A DNA stretch of 64,000 nucleotides from Sipunculus nudus (GCA_026874595.1 CM049315.1:58960889-59024888); one strand, 5' to 3'; counted from the stretch's first letter, positions 25,561 to 38,580 are shown. Numbers and translations are program-made. Notes: generated by a model from the letters alone, not told the origin.

Positions 25561-25734
25561 TTTGTGGGCTGTTTTGATCTGGCCAATTTGCCTTTTTTGT
25601 GGGCTGTTTTGATCTGGCCAATTTGCCTTTTTTGTGGGCTGTTTTGATCTGGCCAATCTGCCTTTTTTGTGGGCTGTTTTGATCTGGCCAATTTGCCTTT
25701 TTTGTGGGCTGTTTTGATCTGGCCAATTTGCCTT
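25561..25734 (+). repeat. 35-bp minisatellite, five units, between twin elements
   Basis: GTGGGCTG starts at 25564, 25599, 25634, 25669 and 25704, an exact 35-bp period with one base change (AATTTG to AATCTG). Each unit is GTGGGCTGTTTTGATCTGG followed by CCAATTTGCC and a T run. The sequence left of twin copy 1 (GATCAGGCCAATTTGCC) is the unit's second half. The sequence right of twin copy 2 (TTTGTGGGCTGT) is its first half. The units therefore represent the pre-insertion target. A minus-strand frame through it reads a repetitive Lys/Gln peptide, which is an artefact. Confidence 0.93.
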
Positions 25735-28363
25735 TTTAGCTCAGCTGACTATAAGTCATCTGAGCTATAGTCGTGGTCCATTGTCCGTCGTCCGTCCGTC
25801 TGTCCGTCCGTCCGTCCGTCCGTCCGTCCGTCCGTCCGTAGATGTGGCACGTTTTGAAACCGTAAGACCTAGGAATCCAAAATTCAGCATAATGTTAGAT
25901 GTCCCCAAGATCTCCTACCAAGCCGAAAACTGGGTCTTTGCGACTTCATTCCTTTGAGAAATTAAGGAAAAACCTCAATTTTTTATTAAAAACCTATTTT
26001 CTCACTTCAGGACTGCCTAATATCAAAACCACTCATCTGTTTTTCGTCATATTTCCTATAAATAATCCTCTATATAATTCCTATGTATATGCCAGAAATT
26101 AGGTCTGTATTATATAATTTAAAAAAGTTATGGGCCCAAACATAATGCATTTTGTAAATAATCAGGAAAGAAATTTTATCACTTAACACAAAACTTGTTA
26201 AAGCTAAGCTCTTTTTTTCCAGTAATATTTCTTTTATTAATCAAAATTAAATTGTATACCCAAAATTAGATCAAAATCTTTTAAATTTTTTAAAATATTA
26301 GTAAAAATAAAAAATTGGTACCTTAAATTTTGCCCAACTTTGACCATGGCACGTTTTTTTTCTGTAACTGCTGTGGATTTAATTTTCACAGCATGTTTTA
26401 GTTAGCATTTCAACTGTTAACATTAAAAATTTGAAACCAGTTGATAAAAAAATGTAGATTTTATTTAAGTTTTCAAGCACCATGTCACATATTGCTAGTG
26501 TTATGCAGTTTGCTAGAGCTCAACTCCCGAGCTTCAGCTCTAAGTTCCTTAAATTTGGCATACAGTTAGATTTCTCCAAAATCCCCTACCATGCCAAGAA
26601 TTTGGTCACCAGGACTTAATTCCTTTGAGATATCAATGAAAAACTTCATTTTTCCATTAAAAACCCATTGTTACACTTTAAGACTGCCTAATATCAAAAC
26701 CACTGATCTGACTTTGATCATATATAATATACATATTTTTCTATACATTCGCTATGCACATGCCAGAAATGATGTCAGTATTGTGTATTTTTTTTAAGTT
26801 ATGGGCCCAAACATAATGCACTTTGTAAAAAATCAAGAAATATATTTACTCCCTTAACAAGGGCATTGCTGAAGCTAGAGATTTTTTTGTCAGGGATGTA
26901 ACATTAGTTAATCAAGATTCAATTGAATACCCAAAATTAGTTCTGAATTTTTCAAATTTTATAAGTTATTAGTATAAATATAAAATTAGTACCTTAAATT
27001 TTGCCCAACTGTGACCATGGCATGTTTGTTTCCCGTGAGCACTGTTGATATAATTTTCATATCATGCACACATAAGGATTTCATCTTTGTAGTTTAGAAA
27101 GCTGAAAGAAATTGGCCAAATATTGTAGCTTTTATTAATGTTTTTTATGAGACCCTGGTAGACTTTGGCTCTCTCCAGCCCCTCTTGAGTCACCTGTATG
27201 TTGACCTTGTTGACCTTTCATCAAATTATGCACGCTTGAGGCGAGAATCCAGGCAGCTTATGGCCAGCCACAGTTGATCCAGGTGTCCAACCCAACTCAT
27301 CTAGTAGTTTTAACCAACAACATAACAATAAACAATAAATTAATAAATTTTTATTGGTTTTTAATAACAAATTAAAGAAAAATAGAAAAGGAATTTGTTA
27401 GTTTATAATAACAGGAAATTAACTTGCAGTTACTGATGATATAAGAATCTTGTATCGATGGGTAGAATGTCACATATTCCAAATAACACCATGCAGTCAC
27501 CTATGGCATTTTTCAGTTCATTTTTAATGATAAAGAAGTAAATCATATTATTCATTACTAATCATTAGGGATTATATGAAGGAAATTAATGATAGACAAA
27601 GATGCAGTTGATAATATTAATCTAGATTCCTACTGTGTCTAGTGTGTACATTGATGTGAAATTAGTCCAAAATGAATTTTTTACAGTTATTTTTTAATAT
27701 AAATAAAAGCCATAAAACCAGGTACTTATTATCATTATTTAAATGTGTGAATTTTGAATATTCTGGATTCTCAACATCATTGTTTGGTGAAAACTGAATA
27801 AATACCAGACATGGTGCAAATACTTTGTAATTGTATTTAAATACGAATATGATTATGTACTCCATTATAAAATTTCTTGCATAAAGAATGGGAATTCAGG
27901 TAAAAATGAAAGTATATGAATACTCGTGCAAATACTTTCAAAATGTATTCATGAATGCATTCATGAATATATTCTTTAATATATTTTAATAATCATATCA
28001 GTTATATTTCATTTTAAAAAATCAAAAGATTCTCTTATTATTTTTAATAAAAATTATATTTGGGACAATATTTGTAATTTTTTTAATAAATAGTTAAACT
28101 CTTAAATTATATGTTCTGCTTATAAGTTATATGGCCAAGTCAAAATTTGTGTGACAGTAGTACTCCATTTGTTAATAAAATAAATGAAATCAATCCTCTT
28201 CCCTGTCTCTAAAGGTACTATCAATATCATACATAAGCTAAACAACAACAACTCATAATACAGCTTATATTTATTACCACACAAAACCAGCATGTGCCTC
28301 ATTTCTAAATCATATTTTTTGATCATATATAACAGCTGAGCGTCGTGACCCATAGGTCCCTTG
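25733..28363 (+). mobile_element. Helentron-like hairpin element, twin copy 2 (2.6 kb)
   Basis: Collinear with twin copy 1 over its full length. It has the hairpin at 25737-25767, a longer uninterrupted (CCGT)n block (about 25785-25838), the two internal units, and the tail. At the 3' end it has CAGCTGAGC (28333-28341), GACCCATAGGTC and CTTG at 28360-28363, then TTTGTGGGCTGT. It carries about 45 bp near 27604-27655 that copy 1 lacks. Many small differences show that the two copies are not an assembly duplicate of one read. Confidence 0.83.
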
Positions 28364-29092
28364 TTTGTGGGCTGTCCTGTCAGTGTACTATGTTCAGGCA
28401 CTTGATACATTTACACTCATATATGGTTACATACTCTAAAATCTAGTGGGAGTTGGGAAAGTGGGGGGTGGGGGGTGGTGCTTAATTAAAAAATTATATC
28501 TTTTAGTCAAGATCATAGGACATTGGGTCAAGATCAAAAGCAAACAAACAGAAATAACCATAGAACTGATCTGAAATTAAAATAAAAGACACTAATGTAT
28601 TAGGTATGAGGCAGATCCTCCATGTCTGTGTAACATAACTGTAAAATATTGAACAGGTATTGACCTGACTGCCATTTATTGGACATGATCAGTACAGCTG
28701 TGTTAGGGTGGGAGTTGGGGGGGGGAGCCAAGAATTACACCAGATGTTACCATGTATAATGTATTCCTCATTTAATTACCTGTAAAACGCATTACTTTCC
28801 TGTTCCTGCCTGAAAAATTTAAGGGGCCACAAAGTCTAGGCCTTCACTGTAGCATTTTACTGTGTTTAAAGGCAATGGACTAAACCCTGCATGGTTATAT
28901 TAATATAGGTCCCCAGGGCATTGTGGACTGGTTGGTCACTGGTTTTTACCTCACCAGTGCCAGAAAGACAAAATGGGGAAAATCTTGGTGAAACTCAGAT
29001 TTGTTCTAGTGTCTTCATAACATGCAGGTTTAATATCACTTCTGGATTATACAAGCCCTGGCATGCTTTCCGATACCTTAAATCCAGAAGGC

Positions 29093-29209
29093 TTGATAAA
29101 TACAAGATAATAGTATTTAGTTGATAAATACGATATAATAGTACATGTAGTTGATAAATATGATATAATAGTATGTAGTTGATAAATACAATATAATAGT
29201 ATGTAGTTG
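29093..29209 (+). repeat. 28-30-bp minisatellite, four units
   Basis: TTGATAAATAC/TGATATAATAG plus TATGTAG or a variant is repeated four times in tandem, one unit being two bases longer. Non-coding. Confidence 0.9.
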
Positions 29210-30789
29210 TTATCTTTTGGTTACATTCATTCTTGATCAGTAGACAGTGCCACCAACAGGCCATGGACCTAAACTTGTAAAAAAATGTAGGGGCAGTGTT
29301 ATGAAGTCTTTGTAAATCTAACAGTGAGATGCAGGGTTGTCATACAGGCATTGGACTTGAAAGGACTCATTCACCTAGCTACCAAGAATGTTGAAATTTA
29401 CCTGCCATTACCTGTAACCACCAGGGTAAATAAGATGACATTTGAAATTTTCTTGGCAATAAATGATTTTCTATGAATGTATCAACATTAATGCTTTTGT
29501 CATAATTTCTCCAATTATCACTTACAATTTCATAAAATTTAGAAATAGGGTAATCATTCCACTTCAATGATGATGTTATTGTCTGCTTATGATAAATGAA
29601 AATGTTAAGAGATTTTTTAAGGGTTCATTCAGAAAACACAAAATTAATAAAAGGCCCCTTTGTTTTATAGGGGTCCCTTTCTGGGGTTCATTTCGACATC
29701 AACAGCTGAACTGAATTAGAAACTATATTTCTTGCATCCTGAATAATGCAGTGGGAAAACCATAAAAGTGAAATGAGAAAATAAATCCCTGCACAGTATA
29801 ATGAAAATGAAAGGGTTAATTATCACTTTGATAAAACCACAGACTGTGCAAATGAAAACTAATACATTAAGCGGTTTTCATGGCAGGGACTTAATTAACT
29901 GTTTCATATAACCGGAATAAATCACATAGCGGCTGTGTTAGTGTTATCCCATAACATAAAGATGCTGATATTTTACAGAATGATAAGAGTGGTACAGTGT
30001 GGCACGTTTGATTTTATCAGGTGATACAATTTTCTTACACAAAGGTTGCTTAGTGACCACATTTTAAAGATAAAATGCAAGTACTCCTGAATAAACACTT
30101 CATTATGTGTCAAGCTGTTTTTATGCTTGTCTATGACTGGACACATTGTGGTATACCTATGGTCTGTCAGTCTGTCTGTGGGTTAGCTTTAAGTGTCCCC
30201 ATGATAACTGACCATGGCTTTGATGGATTTTTATGATGCTCCCCATAACTACCATAGATCCTCATTTAAGTCTGTACGTCTATTTATAGCCACATCCTGA
30301 ACATGCAAGGTCACTATAAGGAGCTCCAACTAAGGTCCAAATACTCAAAAACTCCCTTAAACCCATTTACTCACTCCACGCCTCTGTCCCTGGACTGAGG
30401 GTAGTGATAATCAGCTGCACATAGCAAAATAAATCAAGACATAGCTGGATTTATGATGACTAAAATAAAAGTATTGATTATTGAGGTAAAATATGTTGCC
30501 AGATTATTGATTATTGAAGTTAAATATGTTGCCAGATTACATTTATTAAATATATTTAATGCTAAAGATTGGGACAGAATATCTGTATTTTACTAATGAC
30601 TTTTGCCCAAGTGACAACTGATGAATACTCCAGCATTTATCAGTTATGGAAAGATTCCCCGAACAATCGTTTAGTTGCATGGTGGTTATGCTAAATGCTT
30701 CTTGTATGCTTCAAAATGCTTCTTTGCATGTACACAAAATTGTTCCATTGTATGAATACTGAACTGAGATTTATATATATGTCGAGGCC

Positions 30790-31085
30790 AAGATTAGAAT
30801 CTGGCCTAATTTAAACTGGGCAAGCCCAGATCAAAATTTTAATTTGGACCGGCCCAGATCAAAATTCTAATCTGGGTAAAACCAGTTTAAACTGGGCCAG
30901 CCCAGGTTAAAATTTTGAGCTGGGCAGGTCCAGATTACAATCCAGTTGTGAAGACTTCAGGATTTGGACTGATTTTAAACTGGGCTGGCCCAGATTAGAA
31001 TTTTGATCTGGGCTGTTTAAGTTTACAATCCTGTGGTGGACTGATTATAAACTTGGCCAGCCCAGATCAGAATCCCAATCTACCG
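30790..31085. repeat. Palindrome-rich minisatellite (CTGGGCCAGCCCAG type)
   Basis: About 300 bp made of recurring, mutually complementary words: CTGGGC, GCCCAG, TTTAAACTGGG, AATCTGG, CCAGATTA and CAAAATTTTAA. Several units are near-perfect palindromes, such as CTGGGCCAGCCCAG at about 30894. Both direct and inverted copies occur, so the segment can form many alternative hairpins. There are no coding features or clean borders. Confidence 0.75.
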
Positions 31086-31865
31086 GAATACTAACCACTA
31101 TAAGGCACTGTCATGTGGGAGCATTCAACAGCCAATATGATGGTTAAAACTGCTAAAAAAGTCAGGTTTACAACTTGCATTAGCTTAGTCAGGGCTCGTG
31201 GTATAATAAATGTAAAACTTTTAATGTTAAAGCTTGAAATGTTTCTCTTTTGTACGATATAAAACTTGTTATAAACGTCTTGATAATTGTCACCAAATTA
31301 TATATTCAAAAACCCTTGCTGTAACATTCAGCTGCCCACTTCATTAGGCATGGTCAAGCAAAATTGAAATAAAAGCCCACTTTAAACTCAGTTGTTTAAA
31401 AAGTAAAATAAATAAAATGCTGACATCTTAAAGATTTGAACCATGGTTGATGATTGTTTTTAAGTTAAGTTTGAGTGCTGCCATGTGCTGAAAAGTCCCG
31501 GTGTTCTGATAAGAATACTGTGAACAGCTGTACATGGTAAATAGAACAGCCACCTATTCAGATCTCAGCCTGCCTTGCTCAAACACTGCCTCAACATATT
31601 ATAACCACACGAAAACTTCCTCAAAAAAATTGTTGACCTTGACCGGTCACTTTAATTTCCCTCAAAAATCATTCTTTTTTTTATGCATCAGGCTTCCGAT
31701 TAGTGCATATCAGGGTTACTCCAGTGGTCTTCTCACAGTTCATTTAAGATAAACTATCTATTCATGGCTGCACAGCGATTTCAGAATAAAAAGTCAAGAT
31801 TTTCAAATTTAATATTCATTTTAAGGCTGCGGCCATAAAAAGGGGATGTTATGCTCTTGTTATTT

Positions 31866-32066
31866 TTAGCTCAGCTGACTCTAAGTCATTTGAGCTATAG
31901 CGATCACTCCTTTACTGTTGTCTGTCTGTCCTTCTTTCTGTCTGTCTGTCCGTTAACAGGGCACAAATTGTAACCACTTAACTTAGAAAAGGTCGGGACT
32001 GTTAGAAGTGGACATTATTTTGTGGTGGTCGTTAAACCAAGATGGTCATCAGGTGAGGTTTTACTG
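31866..32066 (+). mobile_element. Helentron-like 5' end joined to the right half of a Tigger-like MITE
   Basis: The first ~105 bp carry the family hairpin (TTAGCTCAGCTGACT, CTA, AGTCATTTGAGCTA) and a CTGT/CCGT microsatellite, ending in TTAACAGGGCAC. From about 31985 the sequence changes to MITE-like GTGGTGGTCGTTAAACC... ending GGTGAGGTTTTACTG at 32066. It is a composite relic: either the MITE inserted and then lost its left half, or both were joined by a deletion. Confidence 0.6.
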
Positions 32067-33529
32067 TCTTGTTTTGGCCACAGGCAGATACTTGCTTTAG
32101 CAAACAAACTTTAACCTTATGTCAAGAGACAGGTATGAAAATGTAAAAAAGGATTAATCAAATAGTATATTGTTATTTTCTTGTTGGTGGTGTCTAAATT
32201 TAGCCTTAAAAACTAAATATATCCTTATATTAAGCTTTGAAATAATTTCTTTAATTGTGGTGTTGATTTTGTGTTTTCTTGATCCCAGTTACATTTCTGT
32301 TAATTACTGTTAATCAGTACTCATATTGATAACTCAGTTGACACTTCTGTAAATGTACAAGATAAACAATCAGGAGATATATCTATCAGAGCATGTGGTC
32401 AGGTTGATTGACTAGTGGTTGGCTATCATTAAACCACGATGCTACATGTGGTGTGATTCAGTTTGATGTATTGCGGTTGTAATATATTACGATAGCAGCC
32501 ATATATTTCTGAAGCCTGAAGGGTAATGATGAGGCATAATGACTTCCTGTGTAGTTACTGGTCCATCAGACAGTTTGCTGCTGGGTGGGCTCATCTTTTT
32601 ATTGGTTAGCAGTGTTTCTGTTTTGCTCTCCTGAGACTGGCCCTGATGTCAGATGAAATCAGCCGCAAACAATAACACAGCTGCCTATCTGTAGCAATAG
32701 CTGGTTGGCCTCCTCAAGGTTACGTGGAATATATCCTGACAGATCCTCCGGGAGAGGTGTATCTGATGTATCACCTATGTACCTGAATGTCTACCGTTAA
32801 TAGATGTAGTGGCAAAAGAACAAAAATTAGTATTTTGTTCTTTGATGATCATTCACCAGTTAAATTGTTCCTTACATTAAAAATAAGCAGTTTTGCTGCA
32901 GTGTAGTATTTGCTAGAATTACTATATTTATTACCTGTTCTTGCAGTGGGACAGGAGGTCCATGTAACTGGGCTAAGTTTGTGTGGGACAGGTTTTCCAT
33001 GGGCAGAGTTCACAAGTTTATAATAGATGGTGCTGGGATAAACCCTTTGCGAAATTTCCAATTTCCTAGGATTTTTATGGAAACTGACCCCCTTAAGACA
33101 AACTTTGCATTGTTCCAGGCAGTTCAAGACCCAAATGGGTATATCTTAGGTGTGGCCACAGAGACGTTGTGTAGCAACAATTAGGCGCCACTGTGTAAAA
33201 TCAAAGGAAACCTTAAACATGTGTGAAACTATAAGCACTGGTTTTACAGTGCTCTGGTAGAGTCAGATGTTATTTGTCTGTCTATCTGGCTGAATGGATG
33301 GATCCACTAAGGGTTGATTAGATCGTTTGATGGAAAGAGGGAGGTTAGATATGCATCTGTGTCATCTTCTCTTCATTGTCTCTCATCTTCTGTCTTCTTT
33401 CTCAACAAACCATGAAAGGACAGATGGAAAAAAGGACATTAGTGTACAGATGATTGGATGGTTTGATTGATGGAGTGAGAATAGACAAGATTGTGACTGT
33501 ATTTGTTCCCTGAGAAGAATGGTAGCAAT

Positions 33530-33700
33530 AAAGTATTTCTTCTCTTTCAGATAGAGTTTCCAAATAGAAAGTATTTCTTCCCTTCTAGATAGAAAGTATT
33601 TCTTCCCCTCCAGATAGAAAGTATTTCATCCCCTCCAGATAGAAAGTATTTCTCCCCCTCCAGATAGAAAGTATTTCTTTATTTCCAGATAGAAATTTCT
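33530..33700 (+). repeat. ~31-bp minisatellite (CAGATAGAAAGTATTTC), about five units
   Basis: CAGATAGAAAGTATTTC followed by a variable TCCCC/TTCCCCTC linker is repeated about five to six times, with decay at both ends. Confidence 0.9.
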
Positions 33701-35060
33701 TCCCTTTCTTTCCCTCTGGGAAGATAGTGCCTACCCTGAGAATATATGTGTATCCGTATCATCTTCTTTCTCACCAAACCATCAAAGTGCCAGATGTATT
33801 TTTTTTTCATGGAAGCTGCATCAAACTGTGTCAGTCTTTAGAAAAAAACATCCTCAGTCATCATTTTGACCTAGAACTGTAACTGTGTTCTTTTGGAACC
33901 TGGTCAGGGCAGGAAGTCCTTAATGTGAGACATGTGTAGTAGACACTTTACCAAGATGAGTGGCCGGGTCCTCTGTCACACAGCCGTGGAGTGACAGGTA
34001 CTTGCATGCTGTGCCCTGCTCGCTTGTCTTCCTGTGGGCTTGCCATCTTCATGTTAATGTGTTCCTCAGTGATGTGCTCTCCATATGGTGTTGCCATGAA
34101 CTTTGGCTGAAAAAAAAATAATGTATACATCTTTTATTAGGTTCTGTGTAGTGTTTACTCCAACTCGTTCCTCTTCCTGGAGTGCATTGACTTGAGTTTC
34201 TTTTGCATTGTTTGCAGGAAATCTACCTATAAACCTTTAATCTTTAAGGCTTTGATTTTCAGGAACCCAATAATTTGCCTGTACCAATTTATTATCTCAG
34301 TGCTGTTTGCTTAGTTGAAAATAAATCTTATAAGTTGTTGTGATTTTTTCATTGAAATAGAAATATATTTTCTGTGCTTGAAGGAAACTATAATTTTCTT
34401 CTCATCTAATTAAAGCTGATAAGGTTAGTTTGTTGATTGATGTATGTATTGAACAGTCACTGATTTATGATAATAACATTATTAACAACATGCTGTTTTG
34501 AGAATCTGTTAATTTCTAAATTCACATAATAGTTATCATGAAAAACAGCAGATTTTGTGAAAGTTAATTTCAAAACTTCCGATGACTTTCAGGATTGAAA
34601 TCTAACAGATTAACTTGTAATAAAATAAATCTTTTCACAACTCAGTCTATTAACAGTTAAGTTTTGTTACAGATTGTTCTAGTTGATATCATTCTTTTAA
34701 ACTTTTTTTTGTAATGTCATATATGGTTCAATTAATACAGATTCATTCCAGTAACTTGATATTCTGGTTCCCAAGCTTACAGAGGAAAACTTGTACAGTA
34801 TTATTTGTGTATTATGTCTGTGAGTTGTAGTATCTCCAAGTTACATGGGCGTTGACCAAGTCAGTGACTTCTTCATTTGTCTGGGTTTGTAACGAGACCA
34901 GAACGTTTATAGTCTGTGTTTGCTAGTGTTTCTGTCTGGCTGTAACTGTCTGCCAGCTCAAAGAGCAGCAACACAGTACTCTTGCTGCACCTATTAGAGA
35001 TTTTTGCTGTTCTTGACATTGCAAGGCTGTAAATCTGATTCTGCTGGAAGTGGTCCTTTT

Positions 35061-36101
35061 TTAGCCCTCAGCCCTTAGGCTGATGGGCTATTGTCGTCAC
35101 CCCAGCTGTCCGTCCGTCCGTCTGTCCGTCCGGCGTCCGTTAACTTTTACCTTGTGAGCGGGATATCTTGAAAAGGATTCACCGTCAGAATTTTATTTCC
35201 TCGGTAAAGATGTATATCGACAAAATCTCGGTCAAGTTGGAAGATGGGTGACCTTGACCTATTTTTCTACATTTTAGAGCTGATTATAGAAAAACACTTA
35301 GATGCTTATTACTCAGGAACCATTTGGTGGATTTTCACAAAACTTACTATGATTATTGGGACTGATAGTCTGTACCTGCTATACAAGTTTGGTGGCGCCA
35401 CCTACAATTTCTGATTTTAAATGAATTTTTATCCGTTTTTTCAACTTTGGGCTTGTGAGCGGGATATCTCGAAAAGGATTCACCGTAAGAATTTTATTTT
35501 TTCGGTGAAGATGTATATTGACAAAATCTCGGTCAAGTTCGAAGATGGGTGACCTTGACCTATTTTTCTACGTTTTAGAGCTGATTATAGGAAAAACATT
35601 TAGAAGCTTATTTCTCAGGAACCATTGGATGGATTTTCACAATACTTACTATGATCATAGGGACTGATGGTCTGTAACTGCTGCACAAGTTTGGGGGAGC
35701 CACCTGCAATTTCTGATTTTTTATTGAATTTTTCTTGGATTTTTTAACTTTGGCCTTGTGAGCAGGATATCTCTAAAAGGATTCACAATAGGAATTTTAT
35801 TTTCTTTGGTGAAGATGTATATCGACAAAAATCTTGTTCATGTTCAAAGATGGGTGACCTTGACCTACTTTTCAAGGTCACAGAGCTTATAATAGAATAA
35901 AACTTAGAAGCTTATTTTTCAGGAAGCATTTGGTGGATTGTTATGAATCATGGTACATACCTCTCCATTTTAAATTTATAACTGAGACATGTACAGATAT
36001 ACATCCATGTGAGAACAGATATTTAGTACTTGTTACTGTTACCACCTCTAAACACTGTTCTTTTGGCTGAGGGCTTTTGTCAGCTTTTGCTGATATTCTA
36101 G
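35061..36101 (+). mobile_element. Helentron-like element with three ~302-bp units
   Basis: The left end TTAGCCCTCAGCC opens a hairpin (AGCCCTCAGCC, CTTA, GGCTGATGGGCT) and is followed by a (CCGT)n stretch at 35108-35142. The right end carries GGCTGAGGGCT (36065-36075), the perfect complement of AGCCCTCAGCC at 35063-35073. A hairpin TCAGCTTTTGCTGA (36080-36093) and CTAG at 36098-36101, then T, follow. Three internal units begin CTTGTGAGCGGGATATCT or a variant at 35151, 35452 and 35755. Non-coding. The ends are built like those of the 12.7 and 22.9 kb family although the internal sequence differs. Confidence 0.82.
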
Positions 36102-36283
36102 TTAAACTGTGTTTTCATTGGGGTTAAGGCCATGATGATTGTAATATCATGTTTTAAACATCTTATGGACTGACCACTGTCATTACTTTAAGATGAAGAG
36201 AATACTTTATGCTTAATTCAAGCATTCTGATGTATTCTCATGAATATTCCTTTGCTAATCCTTCATACATGCTGCTGGTAAGG

Positions 36284-36595
36284 GCGTTTGTGTAAAGTGT
36301 AATGGTTAAGGTGCGGGGCTCATGGAGAGGTCATGAGTTCTAATCCCGGTCAGACCCCCACCCTGCCAAGACCCTTGGGCAAGGTCCTAACCACAAGTGG
36401 ACCTGTGTCCACCCAGCAGTAGAAATGTAACAGTAGATACTGGGAAGGTAACCTGCAATGGACCAGGGTTCCATCCAGGAGGAGTTTTTAACTCCGGAAG
36501 TCACTTCATACTACAGAGACCATTATAATCTTTGGCCTATTGAGCCAGTTAGGCTCGGGGGTAATAACCCAACAATCTTTACCTTAACCTTACAT
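36284..36595 (+). mobile_element. tRNA-derived SINE, second family
   Basis: The tRNA-like head has an A-box-like stretch (AATGGTTAAGGTGCGGGGCT) and a B box, GAGTTCTAATCCC, at 36335-36347. A central part (CCTTGGGCAAGGTCC, TGTCCACCCAGCAG) follows that looks like a conserved SINE core, then a tail ending in CAATCTTTACCTTAACC. Only one copy is seen in this window. The left border is uncertain by some tens of bases. Confidence 0.75.
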
Positions 36596-38096
36596 GTTAT
36601 TACAGGGGACTAAATAATGTTATACAGATCATTATAGCAATGTCAGCATGAGGGAAGTGGATGACTCTGCCAAAGCTTGATGTTCTCCCGGTCTTATTAA
36701 ATACATCACTTTTTTCTTCAGGACTACTTACTGATTAGATATCTATGAGTTACTTTATAGTAACCTGTAGTGTTATGTACATGAAAAATTGAATGATATT
36801 AAAAGTCTATATAACCTACTTCCTAGTATGGCAGAAATCCAGATTTTATTCAGCTCATACTTGACCCAAGATCTGACTCTTATCCCTAAAATTTCGAAGA
36901 AAAACAAACAGAATTTTTGTGATACCTTGTACACAGACAGTTTGATGGATGGACAGGCAGGCAGAGACAGGCTCTCATTGTTGGGGGAAGAACAATTTTT
37001 GTTGACAGAACTAATTACAATTTAGTCTGAAATGACAAAATAATGCCATAAAGATTATATTAAATTTGATACTTAATACTTTTATACATAACAAATAGAA
37101 TTCTTTTTTTACAACATGATTTATTCTCATATTTCAAATTTCAATAAACATATCTTTTCTGATAACCAGTGTTATGATGAATGAAAGCCTGAAGTTATGT
37201 GGCTTCCGATGTTATACTTTAATCCTGACTGAGACAATAAAGTCTGGTACCAGTAAACTTGGTTGTATCAGTAGTATGGTTATTTTGCACATTTGTGACA
37301 ACACATAGAGTATTCAGCACTAAGACCAAAACATGGAGCCATAAAAGCAGGGTGGTCATTTTATATGGGTGGTCATTTCATGTGGGTTTTACTTTGTATT
37401 CATGAACTTCATCCTGGTCTTAACTCTTTACCGTATAAAGGTGAAAATATTCTGTTACTTTGAAATCATAATTCATAATTCATATTCTGTTTCAGTTCTG
37501 TGGAAAGGAGGGGGGATGTCCCTGTCAGATAAATATTGCAAGGTTACAGAATCATTGACTGAACAGATGTTTAATGAGTCTTTTTGATTCCAACTGATGC
37601 AGATAAGATGAATTGATCACTGAACACAGAGATCTGTTATGAGAGTCAGGTAATATTGCCGTTGTTCTCAGCATAGAGGTGAATATTTCATGAGGTTGTG
37701 AGTTCACCGTGTTTATATCTGATTATCATAGAGATTATCACATCAGTTGTAATCCTCTGGTGTATTACAGACATTTCTTTTGTACGTGTGTAATTAGGTT
37801 CGGTCGTCGGCCAGACGACCAGTGTGAGTCACGGGTATGAAAGATGCAGATCCTGCCGAATGTCATTTGGAATAATACCACTTGTGTGATGCAGGTCAAT
37901 ACCGTCCTCCGGTCCCCTGGCCATCCAAGCCTGAGTCACCATTGGTGTTGGCTTTTTCTCTCCCGGAGTTAGTTTTATATTCAGTGTGGATATTTGTTCA
38001 AATGATTGCTGTCTGTGCATTCAGAGCTATTTACATGCGGGGATAACCCCAAAAGAGGTTTGAGTCAAATGCCAGGAATTTCAGTGCTGGTATATA

Positions 38097-38420
38097 CAGT
38101 TGAACCTCCTTATTATGAACACTGGTGGGACCTTGTTTTTTGTCTTTGATTGAGCCACATCCATATTAGAAATATTACTATCAATATTATTTGAAATAAG
38201 AAAAAATGAATTTCTGAAATAAGAATTTGTATCCAGTATATAGGAAGGTTTCTATAATAGAGATCTGTCAGTTACAGGGAGGTGTCTTTATAAACAGATG
38301 GTCATTTTATGGAATATTCTCTAAAAAAAGGTGTCCATCATATGAAGGTCTGTAAAAAAGGGGTATCAAGCATAGAGATGTGTTTGTAGTAAATAGATTT
38401 CTGTTATAGGGAGATCTTTC
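38097..38420 (+). mobile_element. Tigger-like MITE, left end with decayed body
   Basis: TA followed by CAGTTGAACCTCC at 38097 matches the Tigger/pogo-type end seen at 41022. The body contains decayed motifs (GTGGGACC, GATGGTCATTTTATGG) but no recognisable right end before the minisatellite at 38422. Confidence 0.5.
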
Positions 38421-38421
38421 A

Positions 38422-38580
38422 TTTTATCAAAGAAATAAAGCCTACTAGATCAAGCACTTTTTCCAGGAAAAAAACCTATTTATCAAGGAAATAAAGCCTG
38501 GATTTGGCACTTTATCAAGGAAATAAAGCCTTTAACCAGCACTTTATCAAGGAAATAAAACCTAATGGATATGGCATTTA
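38422..38580 (+). repeat. ~34-bp minisatellite (TTTATCAAGGAAATAAAGCCT)
   Basis: TTTATCAAGGAAATAAAGCC recurs four times with spacers of 12-40 bp, preceded by a diverged first unit. It is directly behind the MITE fragment. Confidence 0.85.

Noticed and set aside
25426-25726. Minus-strand frames beginning MARSKQPTKKA, which superficially resemble the histone H3 tail.
   Set aside because: They read through the 35-bp minisatellite. 35 is not a multiple of three, so several overlapping frames repeat the same words. There is no histone fold and no real gene.
22955-28363. Twin 2.6 kb copies as an assembly duplication.
   Set aside because: They differ at many positions, in (CCGT)n length and by a ~45-bp indel near 27604, so they are two real, diverged copies.
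32849-33184. 67- and 92-codon ORFs on opposite strands as a possible exon behind TTGCAG.
   Set aside because: No in-frame link to exon 2 or exon 3, no F-BAR similarity, and no repeatable coding signal.
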